Source of the DNA: Acidobacteriaceae bacterium
Lineage (GTDB): Bacteria; Acidobacteriota; Terriglobia; Terriglobales; Acidobacteriaceae
DNA: 64,000 bases
Reading direction: 5' to 3'
Assembly: GCA_003134995.1 (NCBI GenBank)
Contig: PLDC01000004.1
Coordinates: forward strand, 100,542 to 164,541
This document shows, one piece after another, positions 9,523 to 19,413 of this stretch (its first letter is position 1; each line of letters opens with the position of its first letter). The notes under the pieces are model-generated. The model did no database searches, was not told where the DNA came from, and saw only the letters and a program-made list of their open reading frames with translations. A program made the translations under genes and the position numbers.

Positions 9523-11228
9523 AATCCCACCACCGCACCTCGATCGAGCGTCTTTCCGATTTCCTCCCCCAGCGCCTGCCGCTTGATTTTCATCGACGCA
9601 GTCCGCGGAAAATCCTTTTCCCAGATCACATATCCAGCCACGCGTTTGTAATCCGGCAAGCGCCGATTACGGTTTAGGACCTCACCCTGCAGAGCGCTAT
9701 CGAAGCGCTGATTCTGCTCCAGTCGCAATGCAATTATCAGCATCTCCCGTCCCAATTCTTTCTGCGGCCACACATAGTTCGCGGCGAACACGCAGTATTC
9801 TTTCACCGGAAGCCCGTCGAAAGCCGTCTCAATATCCTCGGGATAAATATTCTTCCCACCCTCCGTGACGATCATGTTCTTCCTTCGCCCGAAGAGTTGC
9901 AGATGTCCACTATTGTCAAACCGCCCCAAATCGCCCGTCAGTAGCCATCCGTCGACGATCGTCTCAACGGTGAGCGCCGGATCATCCAGATAATGTGACA
10001 TCACCGTTTTGCTTCGCGCGGCAATTTCTCCAATCCCTTCTTCATTCGGACTAAGCACACGCAACTCGACTCCCGGCAAAGGTTTGCCGACAGTATCGGC
10101 GCGAAAAGGTTTTAAATCATTCAAGGTCAGCGCCGTCCCCGCCTCCGTCAACCCGTAGCCGTTGACAACGGGGATCCCGAGATCATAGAAAAACTGCATG
10201 GTCGAAGGCTCCATGAATGCGCCGCCTGTGATTAGCGCTTGTAAGTCGCCGCCGAATGCGCGATGCACGCTGGGCAGCAAGGTGCGGCTCACTTTTATTC
10301 GCGGCTTGTCGCGCGTCAACAATTTGTTGATTGCGATCATTCGATTCAAGATCGTGCGCTTCCACCCCGGCAGTTCGTCGAACTTCGCGCGCAACCCGCG
10401 CTCTAGATTTTTTACGATCATCGGCACCAGCGACACGTACGTGATCCGATAGCGCACAAAAGCGTCGCGCACAAATTCCGGACGCAGCGTCCGCAAGTGC
10501 ACGACGCACGCTCCGCACACAAACGGACCGATAAATCCCACCATGAAATCGATCGCGTGGTTGGTCGGCAGAATGCTCAAATACCGCACTCCTGGCCAGA
10601 ATGGATACCACGCGGTCAAAGCGCGGCACTGCTCCAGATAATTCTCATGCGTCAGCACGCATCCTTTGGGCCTGCCGCCAGTGCCCGACGAATACACGAT
10701 GCACGCCATATCTTCGCGCTGACGCATCACAAAATCGGGCGCGCCTTTCCGCTTGAAATCCTCCCAGCGGAATCCTCCGGCCAAATCCGCGCCCGGCGGC
10801 GCTTCTGTGACCAGCACCAGTTTCGTCTTGATGTTTCGAAAGTCCGGCGATTGCGTGATCGCCAGCCACAGGTAATACTCCACCACCAAGACCTTGGCCT
10901 TCGAGTGCTCCAGCAGTTGCAACTGTTCGGCGGCCGTAAGTTTGTAATCCAGTGGGACCAACACGCCGCCGCTGTAGAAAATAGCATAGGCAGAAATCAG
11001 CCACTTCGACTGATTCGTCATAAGGACCGCAGCGCGATCCCCGGCATCGAAGTCGGCATCTTCAAGCGCTCGCGCCAGAGGCAGACTGATTTCCTTGAAA
11101 TCGGAGTAAGTGAGGAGCGTCTTCTCCCGATCGCGATCGGCCTCAATCAGGCAAGTTTCGCTGGAAAAGCGATCCAGTGCATCGCGCAGTGCCGCGCCCA
11201 GACAGGTATATTTTTGGAGATCGAGCAT
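9519..11228 (-). CDS. AMP-forming acyl-CoA/acyl-ACP synthetase (ANL superfamily), second of the locus
   Basis: This 569-residue adenylating enzyme has the P-loop-like A3 motif [12 protein letters not shown], the A5 motif YGLTEAGTA, the A7 motif [11 protein letters not shown] and a C-terminal KIKRQ lysine region. Together these form the complete set for acyl adenylation and thioester formation. It most resembles long-chain fatty acyl ligases. An acyl carrier protein gene lies about 160 bases upstream and an acyl kinase overlaps downstream, so it may load fatty acids onto that ACP rather than CoA; that is inference. The N-terminal residues [11 protein letters not shown] fit a normal start. Confidence 0.85.
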   Translation of the reverse strand: MLDLQKYTCLGAALRDALDRFSSETCLIEADRDREKTLLTYSDFKEISLPLARALEDADFDAGDRAAVLMTNQSKWLISAYAIFYSGGVLVPLDYKLTAAEQLQLLEHSKAKVLVVEYYLWLAITQSPDFRNIKTKLVLVTEAPPGADLAGGFRWEDFKRKGAPDFVMRQREDMACIVYSSGTGGRPKGCVLTHENYLEQCRALTAWYPFWPGVRYLSILPTNHAIDFMVGFIGPFVCGACVVHLRTLRPEFVRDAFVRYRITYVSLVPMIVKNLERGLRAKFDELPGWKRTILNRMIAINKLLTRDKPRIKVSRTLLPSVHRAFGGDLQALITGGAFMEPSTMQFFYDLGIPVVNGYGLTEAGTALTLNDLKPFRADTVGKPLPGVELRVLSPNEEGIGEIAARSKTVMSHYLDDPALTVETIVDGWLLTGDLGRFDNSGHLQLFGRRKNMIVTEGGKNIYPEDIETAFDGLPVKEYCVFAANYVWPQKELGREMLIIALRLEQNQRFDSALQGEVLNRNRRLPDYKRVAGYVIWEKDFPRTASMKIKRQALGEEIGKTLDRGAVVGL

Positions 11229-11240
11229 TAAAGTGCTATT

Positions 11241-11380
11241 TCACCACCGAGGCACAGAGACACGGAGAATACCATGTTTAATGAAACAGTCATCAGCGTC
11301 GGTGAATAGAAAAGCCAAAGTCGTGGGTGAATATAGAACTCACCCGGTTTTTCTCAGTGGCTCAGTGTCTCCGTGGTGGA
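11241..11380. repeat. Inverted pair of short-period repeats flanking an 85-base spacer
   Basis: The arm CCACCGAGGCACAGAGACAC lies at about 11244-11263 and its imperfect inverse GTGTCTCCGTGGTGG ends at about 11379. A related single arm is seen at 60022-60045. The element fills the ACP-to-synthetase gap and could form a long stem in the transcript of the lipid locus. No gene is present. Confidence 0.6.
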
Positions 11381-11387
11381 TTTCCTT

Positions 11388-11630
11388 TTAGAGTCGCGCC
11401 TGAATCTTTCCCGCTAGGGTGCGAAAGTCGGAGACTCCCTGCAGTTCATAATCCGGAAGCTCGACGTGAAAATGATTTTCCAGCTTCGTCAGAAGATCGA
11501 GCGTCTGCAGGCTGTCAATTCCCAACGTCTTAAAGAAGTCATCGTCGGGAGCAAGCTTTTCCCGCGGCACCTTAAAGTGTGCAGCGGCCAGAGTCAATAT
11601 TTCGTCTAATGTTTGTTCAGCAGTCGGCAT
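11388..11630 (-). CDS. Acyl carrier protein, dedicated
   Basis: The 80-residue acidic protein starts at MPTAEQTLDEIL with a good GAGGAAAG ribosome site just upstream; an in-frame ATG 42 bases earlier is rejected for that reason. The phosphopantetheine attachment motif is GIDSLQTLDLL with Ser40. Helix I to IV spacing matches type II ACPs. It is not next to fab genes but sits between an enoyl-CoA hydratase and an acyl-activating enzyme, so it is likely a dedicated carrier for this locus, holding a fatty acid for reduction or transfer. Confidence 0.9.
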   Translation of the reverse strand: MPTAEQTLDEILTLAAAHFKVPREKLAPDDDFFKTLGIDSLQTLDLLTKLENHFHVELPDYELQGVSDFRTLAGKIQARL

Positions 11631-11728
11631 TCTTTCCTCGGCTAAGATTCTTGCCCTTCCCAACCAGGCCAAAGCCTGACGAGGAATGTGATCACTTTCG
11701 ATACTCGGAACCAGTAACCCGCCGCTAC

Positions 11729-12583
11729 CTATGGTAGATAGGGCTGCGCGTCCGTGCTCTCTACAAACTTCCGCAATCCAAGTTGTACCGCGGGGCGCGC
11801 AAACAATTCACAGAAAATGTCGATCTCACGCCGCAGTTCTTCATGCGGAATCGGCTTGATGAACTTTTTCGCGGCCACAGCCGTGGCGTGATCGAACTTT
11901 CTCAACTGCGCGGCCGTGGCTCGCGCCGCCCGCAGTGCCTCGCCCTCGCCTACGATCTGGCTCGCGAGCCCGATCTGTTGTGCCTTGCTAGCGTTTATGC
12001 TGCGCCCTGTCAGCAACAGATCCCTCACTACACCATTGCCCAAATCCCGCTTCAGACGCGGAATCCCGCCGAAACCGGGAATCAATCCCAGCCTCAGCTC
12101 CGGAAAACAAAACCGCGCCATCTTGTCCGCGATAATCAGATCGCAAGCCAGCGCCAGCTCGAATCCTCCTCCGAACGTCACACCATGAACCGCTGCTATC
12201 GTAGTCAAAGGCGCGGCATCAATCAGATTCAGGACGCGATGCATGCGCTCCAGAAAATCTCGCACGCCCTTTACGGCTTCGGCTTTGTCCATGGTCTCGG
12301 ACCGCCGATACAATTCGCGCAAATCAGCGCCCGCGCAAAACCCCGGCTCCAACTCGCTATAAATAATGAGAGAGTGCGCCTCATCCTGCATAAGCTGCAA
12401 AGCCGTAGCGAATTTCTCAAGTTCCTCAAGCGAGGCCGATCCCAGTTCGTTACAGGGCCCGCGATGCAGGGCCAATTCAATCACACCGTCGACAAGCTTC
12501 CATGACAAAGCGCTTTCCGCCGAAGTCGCAGAGTGAAACTCCGCGCTTCCTCCGTGGACGTTACTGTCTTTCGCAGTCTCCAA
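11729..12583 (-). CDS. Enoyl-CoA hydratase/isomerase family protein
   Basis: This crotonase-fold protein has 284 residues. The oxyanion/catalytic region reads GVTFGGGFELALACD and then FPELRLGLIPGFGG, so both glutamates used by classical hydratases (in GGGxE and PE) are kept. The first 30 residues are polar and probably not part of the fold. In this cluster it could hydrate or isomerise the acyl chain carried on CoA or the neighbouring ACP; a beta-oxidation role is the alternative. It is transcribed with the acyl-CoA synthetase gene that ends 15 bases upstream. Confidence 0.85.
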   Translation of the reverse strand: METAKDSNVHGGSAEFHSATSAESALSWKLVDGVIELALHRGPCNELGSASLEELEKFATALQLMQDEAHSLIIYSELEPGFCAGADLRELYRRSETMDKAEAVKGVRDFLERMHRVLNLIDAAPLTTIAAVHGVTFGGGFELALACDLIIADKMARFCFPELRLGLIPGFGGIPRLKRDLGNGVVRDLLLTGRSINASKAQQIGLASQIVGEGEALRAARATAAQLRKFDHATAVAAKKFIKPIPHEELRREIDIFCELFARPAVQLGLRKFVESTDAQPYLP

Positions 12584-12598
12584 AGCTCTCCGCCCTCA

Positions 12599-14347
12599 CT
12601 AGACAGCCTGTTTCACGCGGTACATGTCTTCGATCTCATTCTTCATCCGAGCGGCGATCACATCGCGCTTTAACTTTCCATTCACCGTCAGCATACCGCT
12701 TTCGATCGAAAATGCTTCAGCGCGCACGTAAAACGCCCGCACCTGTTTGTAGTGCGGCAAGTCAGGGTTTACAACATCCAGCGCAGCTTGCACCTGCTCG
12801 GACGCGACACTTCCGGTGACAATCGCCGTCAAATAGCCGCGCCCGTTTCCTATAACCACCACCTGCTGCGCCTGCGGCAGGTTCTTAATGATCGCACTTT
12901 CAATCGGCTCCGGCGAAATCTTGTGGCCCGACCCCAACACGATTAAATTCTTAATCCGCCCCGCGATTCGCCAGTTCCCCGCTGCGTTTACCTCGCCCTG
13001 ATCGCCAGTATGAAACCATCCGTCGTGCAGTGCCTCAACCGTTTGTTCGGGCCGGTTCCAGTAACCCGGAAAAATATTCGGTCCGCGTACCAGGATCTCG
13101 TCATGGTCTCCCAGTTTCATTTCCATGCCTGGAATCGCCGGCCCCACGCGACCGATTTCAACGCGGTTCGGATCATCCATCGTGCAAATCGCTGTCGTCT
13201 CCGTGAGACCGTAAACCTGCAGCACTCGAATTCCGAGCATCATGAAATAAAGCTGCGTTTCAGCACTGAGCGGCGCTGACCCGCAAATCAACGCCTTCAG
13301 ATTTCTTCCGATCATCTTCTTCCGAATCGCTGGAAATACCAGCGCATTGGCCAGCCCCAGCCACAGCGCATCGCCTGATCTTGCCTGCCCCTCGTGCTTT
13401 CGCGCCCATGCGCCCTTCGCTCGTGAATAAATTCCCTGCGCTACTCCACCGGTCTGCCAGAGTTGTTCATCGACCGCGCGCCGCATGCGTTCGAGCAACT
13501 GCGGGACATTGAGACAATAATCGGGAGCCACAACCCGCATGTCAGTCGCGATCTTCGCCAGATCCATGTTGATCGTGACCAGGCTTCGCCGCTTCAAAAA
13601 CGTTAGCAACGCGATCCATGACGCCGCGAAAGTGAACGGCAAGTAATGGAAGATGCGATCCTGCCCAGCCGGTACCGACGACGAACTTGACATCAACTGC
13701 TCCAACCGCTCCGCCGTCCGATCGAGCATGAAGCCCACAGTCGCAGCCGTGAGCACTACGCCCTTGGCCTCGCCCGATGTACCAGAGGTGTAGATAATCG
13801 TTACGGGACTGTCGTTGCCAACCTGAGGTCGATCCAACTGAATGCCATCGACGCCTGCGAAAATCTCGTCAAAGAAACACTGCGGCGGGGCTTCCGGCCA
13901 AACCTGTGCAATTCCATCTCGCAAAGCCGCATCGCCGCAGCACACCAGCGACGGCGTGGAATCTTTCATCATTGCGACCAACTCAGCCGGCGACTGCCGC
14001 GAGTAGAGCGGCACTACGATCAGCCCTTCGGCCATGAGCGCCAGGTCCACCGCTACCCAGCGAATGCTGTTCGCTGCCAGTAGCCCGCACCGGTCGCCCT
14101 TCTTCAGCCCTTTCGAGGCGATAAAAGTTCGAGCCTTATGCACTAATTCCAGCAATTCACCGCCGGTCACGCCGGTGATTTCGCCGTCACGAATCTCGGC
14201 AAGAATGCGCACGTCCGCGCTGGCTTGCAGTTGCGAAAATATCTCTCCGATGAATGGAATGAGCGTGCTCAAAGTATGAACTTCCGAACGAAATGCTCTG
14301 ATCTCCTTAGCGACTTTTGGAGATTTTTTCGCGCCCTTTGCGGTCAA
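12599..14347 (-). CDS. Long-chain acyl-CoA synthetase (AMP-forming), first of the locus
   Basis: This 582-residue ANL enzyme has IIYTSGTSGEAKG (A3), VYGLTETTAICTMD (A5) and GWFHTGDQGEV (A7), plus a C-terminal domain with the GNGRGYLTAIVTG strand. The spacing and the ETTA motif fit the FadD15/long-chain acyl-CoA synthetase branch. It activates fatty acids to acyl-CoA through an acyl-AMP. The two fatty acyl reductase-like genes upstream would take such thioesters as substrates. It lies 26 bases after the pyruvyl transferase gene and 15 before the hydratase gene, consistent with one operon. Confidence 0.85.
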   Translation of the reverse strand: MTAKGAKKSPKVAKEIRAFRSEVHTLSTLIPFIGEIFSQLQASADVRILAEIRDGEITGVTGGELLELVHKARTFIASKGLKKGDRCGLLAANSIRWVAVDLALMAEGLIVVPLYSRQSPAELVAMMKDSTPSLVCCGDAALRDGIAQVWPEAPPQCFFDEIFAGVDGIQLDRPQVGNDSPVTIIYTSGTSGEAKGVVLTAATVGFMLDRTAERLEQLMSSSSSVPAGQDRIFHYLPFTFAASWIALLTFLKRRSLVTINMDLAKIATDMRVVAPDYCLNVPQLLERMRRAVDEQLWQTGGVAQGIYSRAKGAWARKHEGQARSGDALWLGLANALVFPAIRKKMIGRNLKALICGSAPLSAETQLYFMMLGIRVLQVYGLTETTAICTMDDPNRVEIGRVGPAIPGMEMKLGDHDEILVRGPNIFPGYWNRPEQTVEALHDGWFHTGDQGEVNAAGNWRIAGRIKNLIVLGSGHKISPEPIESAIIKNLPQAQQVVVIGNGRGYLTAIVTGSVASEQVQAALDVVNPDLPHYKQVRAFYVRAEAFSIESGMLTVNGKLKRDVIAARMKNEIEDMYRVKQAV

Positions 14348-14373
14348 GGGTTTTTACGCCACGCGAGACGCGC

Positions 14374-15783
14374 TTAGCTATACGCCGCCACCAACTCCCG
14401 CAGGCCGGTGCTCATTGGCGGCAAATAGTCTTCCCAACTCCACTCTCCCCGTCGCGTCTCGAACTCCGGATATCTTCTCTGCACTTCCTCTTCAAAATAA
14501 ACTCCCATGCGCGCCATTACTTTCAAATTCTTCACTACTGTCTGCGCGATACCCGCAGCGATCGCTTCGCCCTCACAACTCAACTTCTCCAGAGCGACCA
14601 GCAGTTTTCCTTCAAGCTCGGGGTCGTCCACGGTCATCAGCAAATCCTGATGTCCCCGCTCCCGCATTAAGTTTCGAATGCGTTCATCCATCGTAATTCC
14701 CGCTGACGGGACCAGCCCCGGCATCGATGTCACAATGCCGTGATAGCGCGACGAAGCCATCATATGACACGCCCGCAGCACGCTGACTAATTCGTACATG
14801 TTGTATTCGTCGGAGGTGAGAACCGGCACTCCGCCCAGTTTCTCAGAGATGCGTCGGGCCGGACGCGCATCCAGCCGCTCCGTCGCCGCCAGAATTACGA
14901 AAACATTTTTCTTCTTGCGGAATGCGTCTACGGCATTCGCAATGGCCGTCCAATACTTTTGATAGGCCTGCTCCGCAGCCGGCCCTGAGTTGTGAAAATA
15001 CACCGTGCGGTAATGGCTGTCTTTGTAAGCGCCGGTCAAAGTTCGCACCGCATATTTCGCCACCGAAGCTTTCACAGGCCATTCGAAAGGATTAATCGGA
15101 CACACCACCAGCACCGGGGTTCGCCCGTCCCACCCAACCTTCTTGAGAACGCTCTGCCCGTACTCTGGCGAACGGGGTTCAAAGGTCCACGCGGTATCGG
15201 TTCCCAACTCGGTTGGGACGCCGAGCTCGCGTAACACTCCTCGCGACTCTTCATTCCGTGTAATTACAAATGAGCTCTTGCAATATCGGCCGCACATTTT
15301 CGCAACCAGCGGGTCCATGTGACCGGCTTCGGCGCCATATCCCACTGACAATTTATTTTGCGCTGCTGCAATTCCCAGCGACCCGATCATCATTGTGGTC
15401 AGAGCGTTAGCGAATTTGCTCTTGAACATCGACCCCTCGCAGGCCACTACTCCGTCGTGCTTCGGAACTTCGTTGGCAAGAAAGGGCGGGAAAATATCTG
15501 GGAGATGCACTTGCTTTGTGCCTTCGAAGTATCCGCGCGAGAAATCGAAGTTCTGGCTCATCACGCTGAAGTCAACTCGCTCAGCGCCCAGAATGTGCCG
15601 GATCTGCCGCAGCATCTCTTCGACCCGCACATCCGATCCCATATTTCGCGTGCCGTTGTAGCCGGCAAACAAAAGCTTAAGCTTGTCGCCCGGCTTCCAG
15701 CGTTCGCCTTCGCCGAGCATCCATCCGGCTTTGGCGCGCTCGATCGAACTGCTGACCCAGGCTTCCAGAACGAAATCCATCAT
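14374..15783 (-). CDS. Polysaccharide pyruvyl transferase family protein
   Basis: The 469-residue protein has the PF04230 layout: an N-terminal Rossmann-like half with [19 protein letters not shown], a central GYGAEAGH segment, [18 protein letters not shown], and a C-terminal part with the SSRYHGIV element shared by GT-B-like CsaB/WcaK proteins. Members add pyruvyl ketals or act as glycosyltransferase-like enzymes on envelope sugars. Its ATG overlaps the stop of the preceding reductase gene by four bases, so it is firmly part of the lipid locus. It may modify the inositol headgroup or a sugar on it, which is inference. Confidence 0.78.
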   Translation of the reverse strand: MMDFVLEAWVSSSIERAKAGWMLGEGERWKPGDKLKLLFAGYNGTRNMGSDVRVEEMLRQIRHILGAERVDFSVMSQNFDFSRGYFEGTKQVHLPDIFPPFLANEVPKHDGVVACEGSMFKSKFANALTTMMIGSLGIAAAQNKLSVGYGAEAGHMDPLVAKMCGRYCKSSFVITRNEESRGVLRELGVPTELGTDTAWTFEPRSPEYGQSVLKKVGWDGRTPVLVVCPINPFEWPVKASVAKYAVRTLTGAYKDSHYRTVYFHNSGPAAEQAYQKYWTAIANAVDAFRKKKNVFVILAATERLDARPARRISEKLGGVPVLTSDEYNMYELVSVLRACHMMASSRYHGIVTSMPGLVPSAGITMDERIRNLMRERGHQDLLMTVDDPELEGKLLVALEKLSCEGEAIAAGIAQTVVKNLKVMARMGVYFEEEVQRRYPEFETRRGEWSWEDYLPPMSTGLRELVAAYS

Positions 15784-16913
15784 GCCGCAGTTCCTCCCGC
15801 GGCCGCCGGCCAGGGACGGTACTTGTACGCGAAATCATTTTCGCGGCTGAACTTCAGCAGCGGATAGCAATATTCGGAAAAAGGCACCGCCTTCTTGCCC
15901 AGCTCTTTTGTGACGCGGGTGTTATCGAAGACCGTGTTCCAAACCAGATACGGCATGAAGACTTTCATTAGCGACGCGCCTTTTCCGATTGCTCCGGCAC
16001 GATTCGCCAGAAAATTTACCGACCCTGAAAATGGGCGCTCCGCGACCGGCACAAACACTGGGGCGCGCTTATTTTGTGCCGCCGCCAAAGCCTTTGTAAT
16101 TTCCTGAAACGTCTGGGAGCCGACTCCCGACGAGAGATGATACGTATCGTGCTCAGGGTGCTCTTTCTGATGGAGCGTCGAAATCGCCTCAGCCACAAAA
16201 TCCACATTCACAATGTCGATCTTGTCGTTCGGACGAAACGGCAGCACGGGCAACCCAGCCAGAAAAACAAATGCCTTCACCATGTCGAATTGCGTAGTCT
16301 CAGCATAGCGGCTATCGCCGAGTACGATGCTCGGCCGGAAGATTGTCTTCGGCGTCTCGGGCAGCAGAACACGCATCATGTGTTCGCAGAATTTCTTGGT
16401 GCGCGCGTAGGGATCGTAATCTGAGCGTTCCCAATCGATCGACCTGTCCTCGATGACTACTTCGTTCTGCCGCTTCCCTGCCACGGCAACTGTACTGACC
16501 TGGCTGAATCGCCGCAGCCCGTGATAATGCTCGGCGTGCCGCGCCAGCGTGAGCACTTCGAGCGTGCCTCGCAGATTCACATTCAGGCAACTCTTTTCCG
16601 ACTTCCTGTTCAGCGAGGCTGCGCAGTGAATTACCGAATCCGTGGTGTGGACGAGCCGGTCATATTCATCGCGATCGAGGCCGAATGCTGGCTCCGTCAA
16701 GTCCCCGCGGAACATGCGCACCCGCGTCTGCATAAATTCATAAAACTGCGGAAACTCCATGTGCAATTGCAGCGCCTGCCAAAGCCGACCTTCGGCCTCG
16801 CTCACATCTCTCGCGCGCACCAGCACATTCAGCGCTGCACCATGATCCCGCAGCAGATTCGCCGCCACATGCGCACCAATGTATCCCGTCGATCCTGTCA
16901 GAAATATCGCCAT
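15780..16913 (-). CDS. NAD(P)-dependent thioester-reductase-like extended SDR
   Basis: The 377-residue protein starts with [18 protein letters not shown], the extended-SDR nucleotide-binding motif. A YARTK catalytic Tyr-Lys pair and a downstream FRPSIVLG strand are typical of NAD_binding_4 (Male sterility/thioester reductase) proteins. These reduce acyl-thioesters to aldehydes or alcohols, or act on sugar lipids. It follows the larger HAD-reductase fusion by 43 bases and overlaps the pyruvyl transferase gene. Two reductases of this clan in one operon suggest stepwise or dual-substrate reduction. Confidence 0.8.
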   Translation of the reverse strand: MAIFLTGSTGYIGAHVAANLLRDHGAALNVLVRARDVSEAEGRLWQALQLHMEFPQFYEFMQTRVRMFRGDLTEPAFGLDRDEYDRLVHTTDSVIHCAASLNRKSEKSCLNVNLRGTLEVLTLARHAEHYHGLRRFSQVSTVAVAGKRQNEVVIEDRSIDWERSDYDPYARTKKFCEHMMRVLLPETPKTIFRPSIVLGDSRYAETTQFDMVKAFVFLAGLPVLPFRPNDKIDIVNVDFVAEAISTLHQKEHPEHDTYHLSSGVGSQTFQEITKALAAAQNKRAPVFVPVAERPFSGSVNFLANRAGAIGKGASLMKVFMPYLVWNTVFDNTRVTKELGKKAVPFSEYCYPLLKFSRENDFAYKYRPWPAAAGGTAA

Positions 16914-16956
16914 TCAATAATTCCGTTTCCCTGTCTTGCTAAGCGAGGTGCGCGGA

Positions 16957-19347
16957 TTAAGTCCCCGTCTTCACTGCTTCTCCATTGTGCAAACTCCGCG
17001 CGGGACGCGCCTCTAGCGGCCGGCCTTCGATCAGCGGATAAGTCCATTTCCGCAGCGCGGGAATATGCACATTGATCCAGTAATCCCACCAGTCGAGCAT
17101 TCGCGCCTTGTAACCAAACTCTTCCCGTTCGTCTTCGGCGAGAGCGTGCGAAAGTTTCTCGATATTGTCCGCGGCGAAATCGTGCTCATTGAACAGGATG
17201 AACGGCTCAAACAACTCAATCAATTTCTCCACCCGCTCCAGACTTCTTTCTGCTTTTACGAGTGGCGCTTTTTTCAGCGGCAGCGGCGACATGATGCGCT
17301 GAATCGACTTCACAATCGCCTTCTGTGCTGGGGCCGACATCCGCTGGTATCGCTCTTTGGAAACCGAAATCGCATCAAAACGCAGCCGCAGCCACGATTC
17401 CAATCCTTCCTGCGCTCGATAGTGTTTGCGATGTGCCAGCGAAGTTAACTCGATCGACCGCCCCATGTCGCACGGATTCGTAGCCGACGTAGCCAATTGG
17501 TAAAGCGAATCGTGACGCCGCTCGACAATCGCCGCCGCAATTAGTGTCATGCCGGAGCACACCGCGTCGACCGGAATAATATCGAGCCTCTTGCTCTCAT
17601 TCGAAGGCAGTTGGCGGAAGTACGTGCCCAGTAAATATGAGAGCGACGCCGAAGTGTTGATCCCTTCATTCCACCCCAAAAATGGCTTTGCTACCGAGGT
17701 CTCCACAATCGCCGGACGCACAACAGCAATCGGCAGTCCCGCTCCGTGTTTCACGATCAACGATTCCGCCAGGCTCTTGGTCAGCGTATATGTATTCGGC
17801 CAGCCCAATTCCTTTGCCCGCCGCGAGCCTGCCTCGGTCAAGTATGTTTTCAACCACCGGATCCGGTTCTTGCGGATCTGATTATCCAATGCCGCGCCCT
17901 GTAAGCCCTTCGCCGCATGTTCCTTCGAGAGCGACTGCATCTTCAACCCGGCGGTCACGTCCGCGCCTTCAGCCTCCGCCTCGGCCTTCGCGATCAACTC
18001 GTGCAGAGACCGCAACTCCTGCTCCGCATCGAAGTTCGCCACGCCATGCGGAGTGTAGTTCGGAATCATTTTCTCGGGCACGCGCCCATCCCGCTCGCCC
18101 GCCACGTAACACGTCGATAGGTGCAGCAGTCCCGCGTGATCGGTCGCGCGAACAAACTCCAGGATGTGCATCGCAGCATCGGTATTGGTCGTCAGCGCAT
18201 CCCGCAAATCCGGATTGAAGTCCGTCAAACCCGAACTATTCACGATCAAATCAAGATTTCTATGCAGCCGCCGCGCCACTTCCGCATTCAGCCCCAACCC
18301 TGCCTGCGTAACGTCACCTTCCATCACTTCCACTTTGTCCCGGAGATAATCCCCAAGACTGGCTTCGTACCTCTCGAAGAGCGGATCGAATACCGGCGAC
18401 TCTTCCACGATTTTTTCAAACCGCCGAGTTGCCGGATTCGACTTCTGCCGCCGGATCAGCAGATAAATCTTCCCGATCTCCGGCAACTCCAGCAACGTAT
18501 TCGCCAGCCAAACTTTCCCGATGAATCCTGTGACGCCGATCAGCATTACGTGCTTGCCAGCGAGCGCTCGCCTCACAGAAAATCCCGTTGCCTGCCGCTG
18601 ACCCTCGAAGTGCACAATCGGATGTTCCTGCGCCACCGATTCCCGGCCCGCACCAATCACCGCGCCACGCAATTGCTCCACCGTAATGTCCAGTTGCCGT
18701 GCCAGCGTCTTCGGCGCGCGCCGCCCATCTGGACTCTGCTCCCAGATCAGCGCAAATCCTCCGCGCGGCCGGATCACCGGCTCCAGCAGCCTTCCCGTAG
18801 CCACGCCATCGCGAAACTCCAGCCGGTTCGCAACGATCCGCTTGACTCCAAGATGCTGCGCCAGCGGCTTCATTACATGCTCGAGCCCCTGGCTCACCAG
18901 CACCACATCCGCGCCCGCGCGCACTAGCGCCTGCGCTTTCTCCAGCCCGCGTGGCTTCAGCTGCGGTTTCAATTTGTATAGGAAATATTCCTCGCCCAGC
19001 AGGTCCAGCCGGTCGCGCGTCACACCACGCAATGTCATGTGAACGACGCGCGTCGCGAACTTCCGGTTGGTCGAATACAGAAACGGACGCAGGGCCACCA
19101 TCACGAAAATCAGCCCTCGCCTCCACCATCGTTCCGCAAAAGTCTGAGAGTTCCAGGTGAAGAAGGCCACCGGCTCCACCACCGTCAGGTCGAGCAGACT
19201 GCCCTCAACCCGCCAGTAAACGGCAGGGGACACCCCGACCGCGGCGTCAGGCTTGTGGCTTGACGGTTCCAGTTGGTTTGTCTGTTCCAAAGCGTTCTTC
19301 GTCGGCTTTTTTTCGTGCCTACGAAAGGCTTCTCCTTCTACGAGCAC
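16957..19347 (-). CDS. HAD-like / fatty acyl-CoA reductase fusion protein
   Basis: This is a 796-residue, two-part protein. Residues about 43-250 resemble HAD subfamily IB phosphatases, with LVSQGLEHVMKPLA at 150-163 and a LEFRDGVATGRL motif near 176-187. The usual first motif DxDGT is replaced by WRVEGS (45-50) and the late acidic motif is not evident, so this half may be non-catalytic. Residues about 265 onward form a fatty acyl-CoA reductase: GVTGFIGK (271-278), YTLTK catalytic pair, a long C-terminal FAR domain. FARs reduce acyl-CoA to aldehyde or alcohol with NADPH, supplying alkyl chains for ether lipids or wax. The start is a GTG with a weak ribosome site, 66 bases after the inositol-phosphate synthase stop. 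Confidence 0.82.
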   Translation of the reverse strand: MLVEGEAFRRHEKKPTKNALEQTNQLEPSSHKPDAAVGVSPAVYWRVEGSLLDLTVVEPVAFFTWNSQTFAERWWRRGLIFVMVALRPFLYSTNRKFATRVVHMTLRGVTRDRLDLLGEEYFLYKLKPQLKPRGLEKAQALVRAGADVVLVSQGLEHVMKPLAQHLGVKRIVANRLEFRDGVATGRLLEPVIRPRGGFALIWEQSPDGRRAPKTLARQLDITVEQLRGAVIGAGRESVAQEHPIVHFEGQRQATGFSVRRALAGKHVMLIGVTGFIGKVWLANTLLELPEIGKIYLLIRRQKSNPATRRFEKIVEESPVFDPLFERYEASLGDYLRDKVEVMEGDVTQAGLGLNAEVARRLHRNLDLIVNSSGLTDFNPDLRDALTTNTDAAMHILEFVRATDHAGLLHLSTCYVAGERDGRVPEKMIPNYTPHGVANFDAEQELRSLHELIAKAEAEAEGADVTAGLKMQSLSKEHAAKGLQGAALDNQIRKNRIRWLKTYLTEAGSRRAKELGWPNTYTLTKSLAESLIVKHGAGLPIAVVRPAIVETSVAKPFLGWNEGINTSASLSYLLGTYFRQLPSNESKRLDIIPVDAVCSGMTLIAAAIVERRHDSLYQLATSATNPCDMGRSIELTSLAHRKHYRAQEGLESWLRLRFDAISVSKERYQRMSAPAQKAIVKSIQRIMSPLPLKKAPLVKAERSLERVEKLIELFEPFILFNEHDFAADNIEKLSHALAEDEREEFGYKARMLDWWDYWINVHIPALRKWTYPLIEGRPLEARPARSLHNGEAVKTGT

Positions 19348-19413
19348 ACGAATCTTCTATTGTAATCAATGCGGTCAACCAGCTGCACCCAGCACGCAAA
19401 AACAGCTTGCCGT

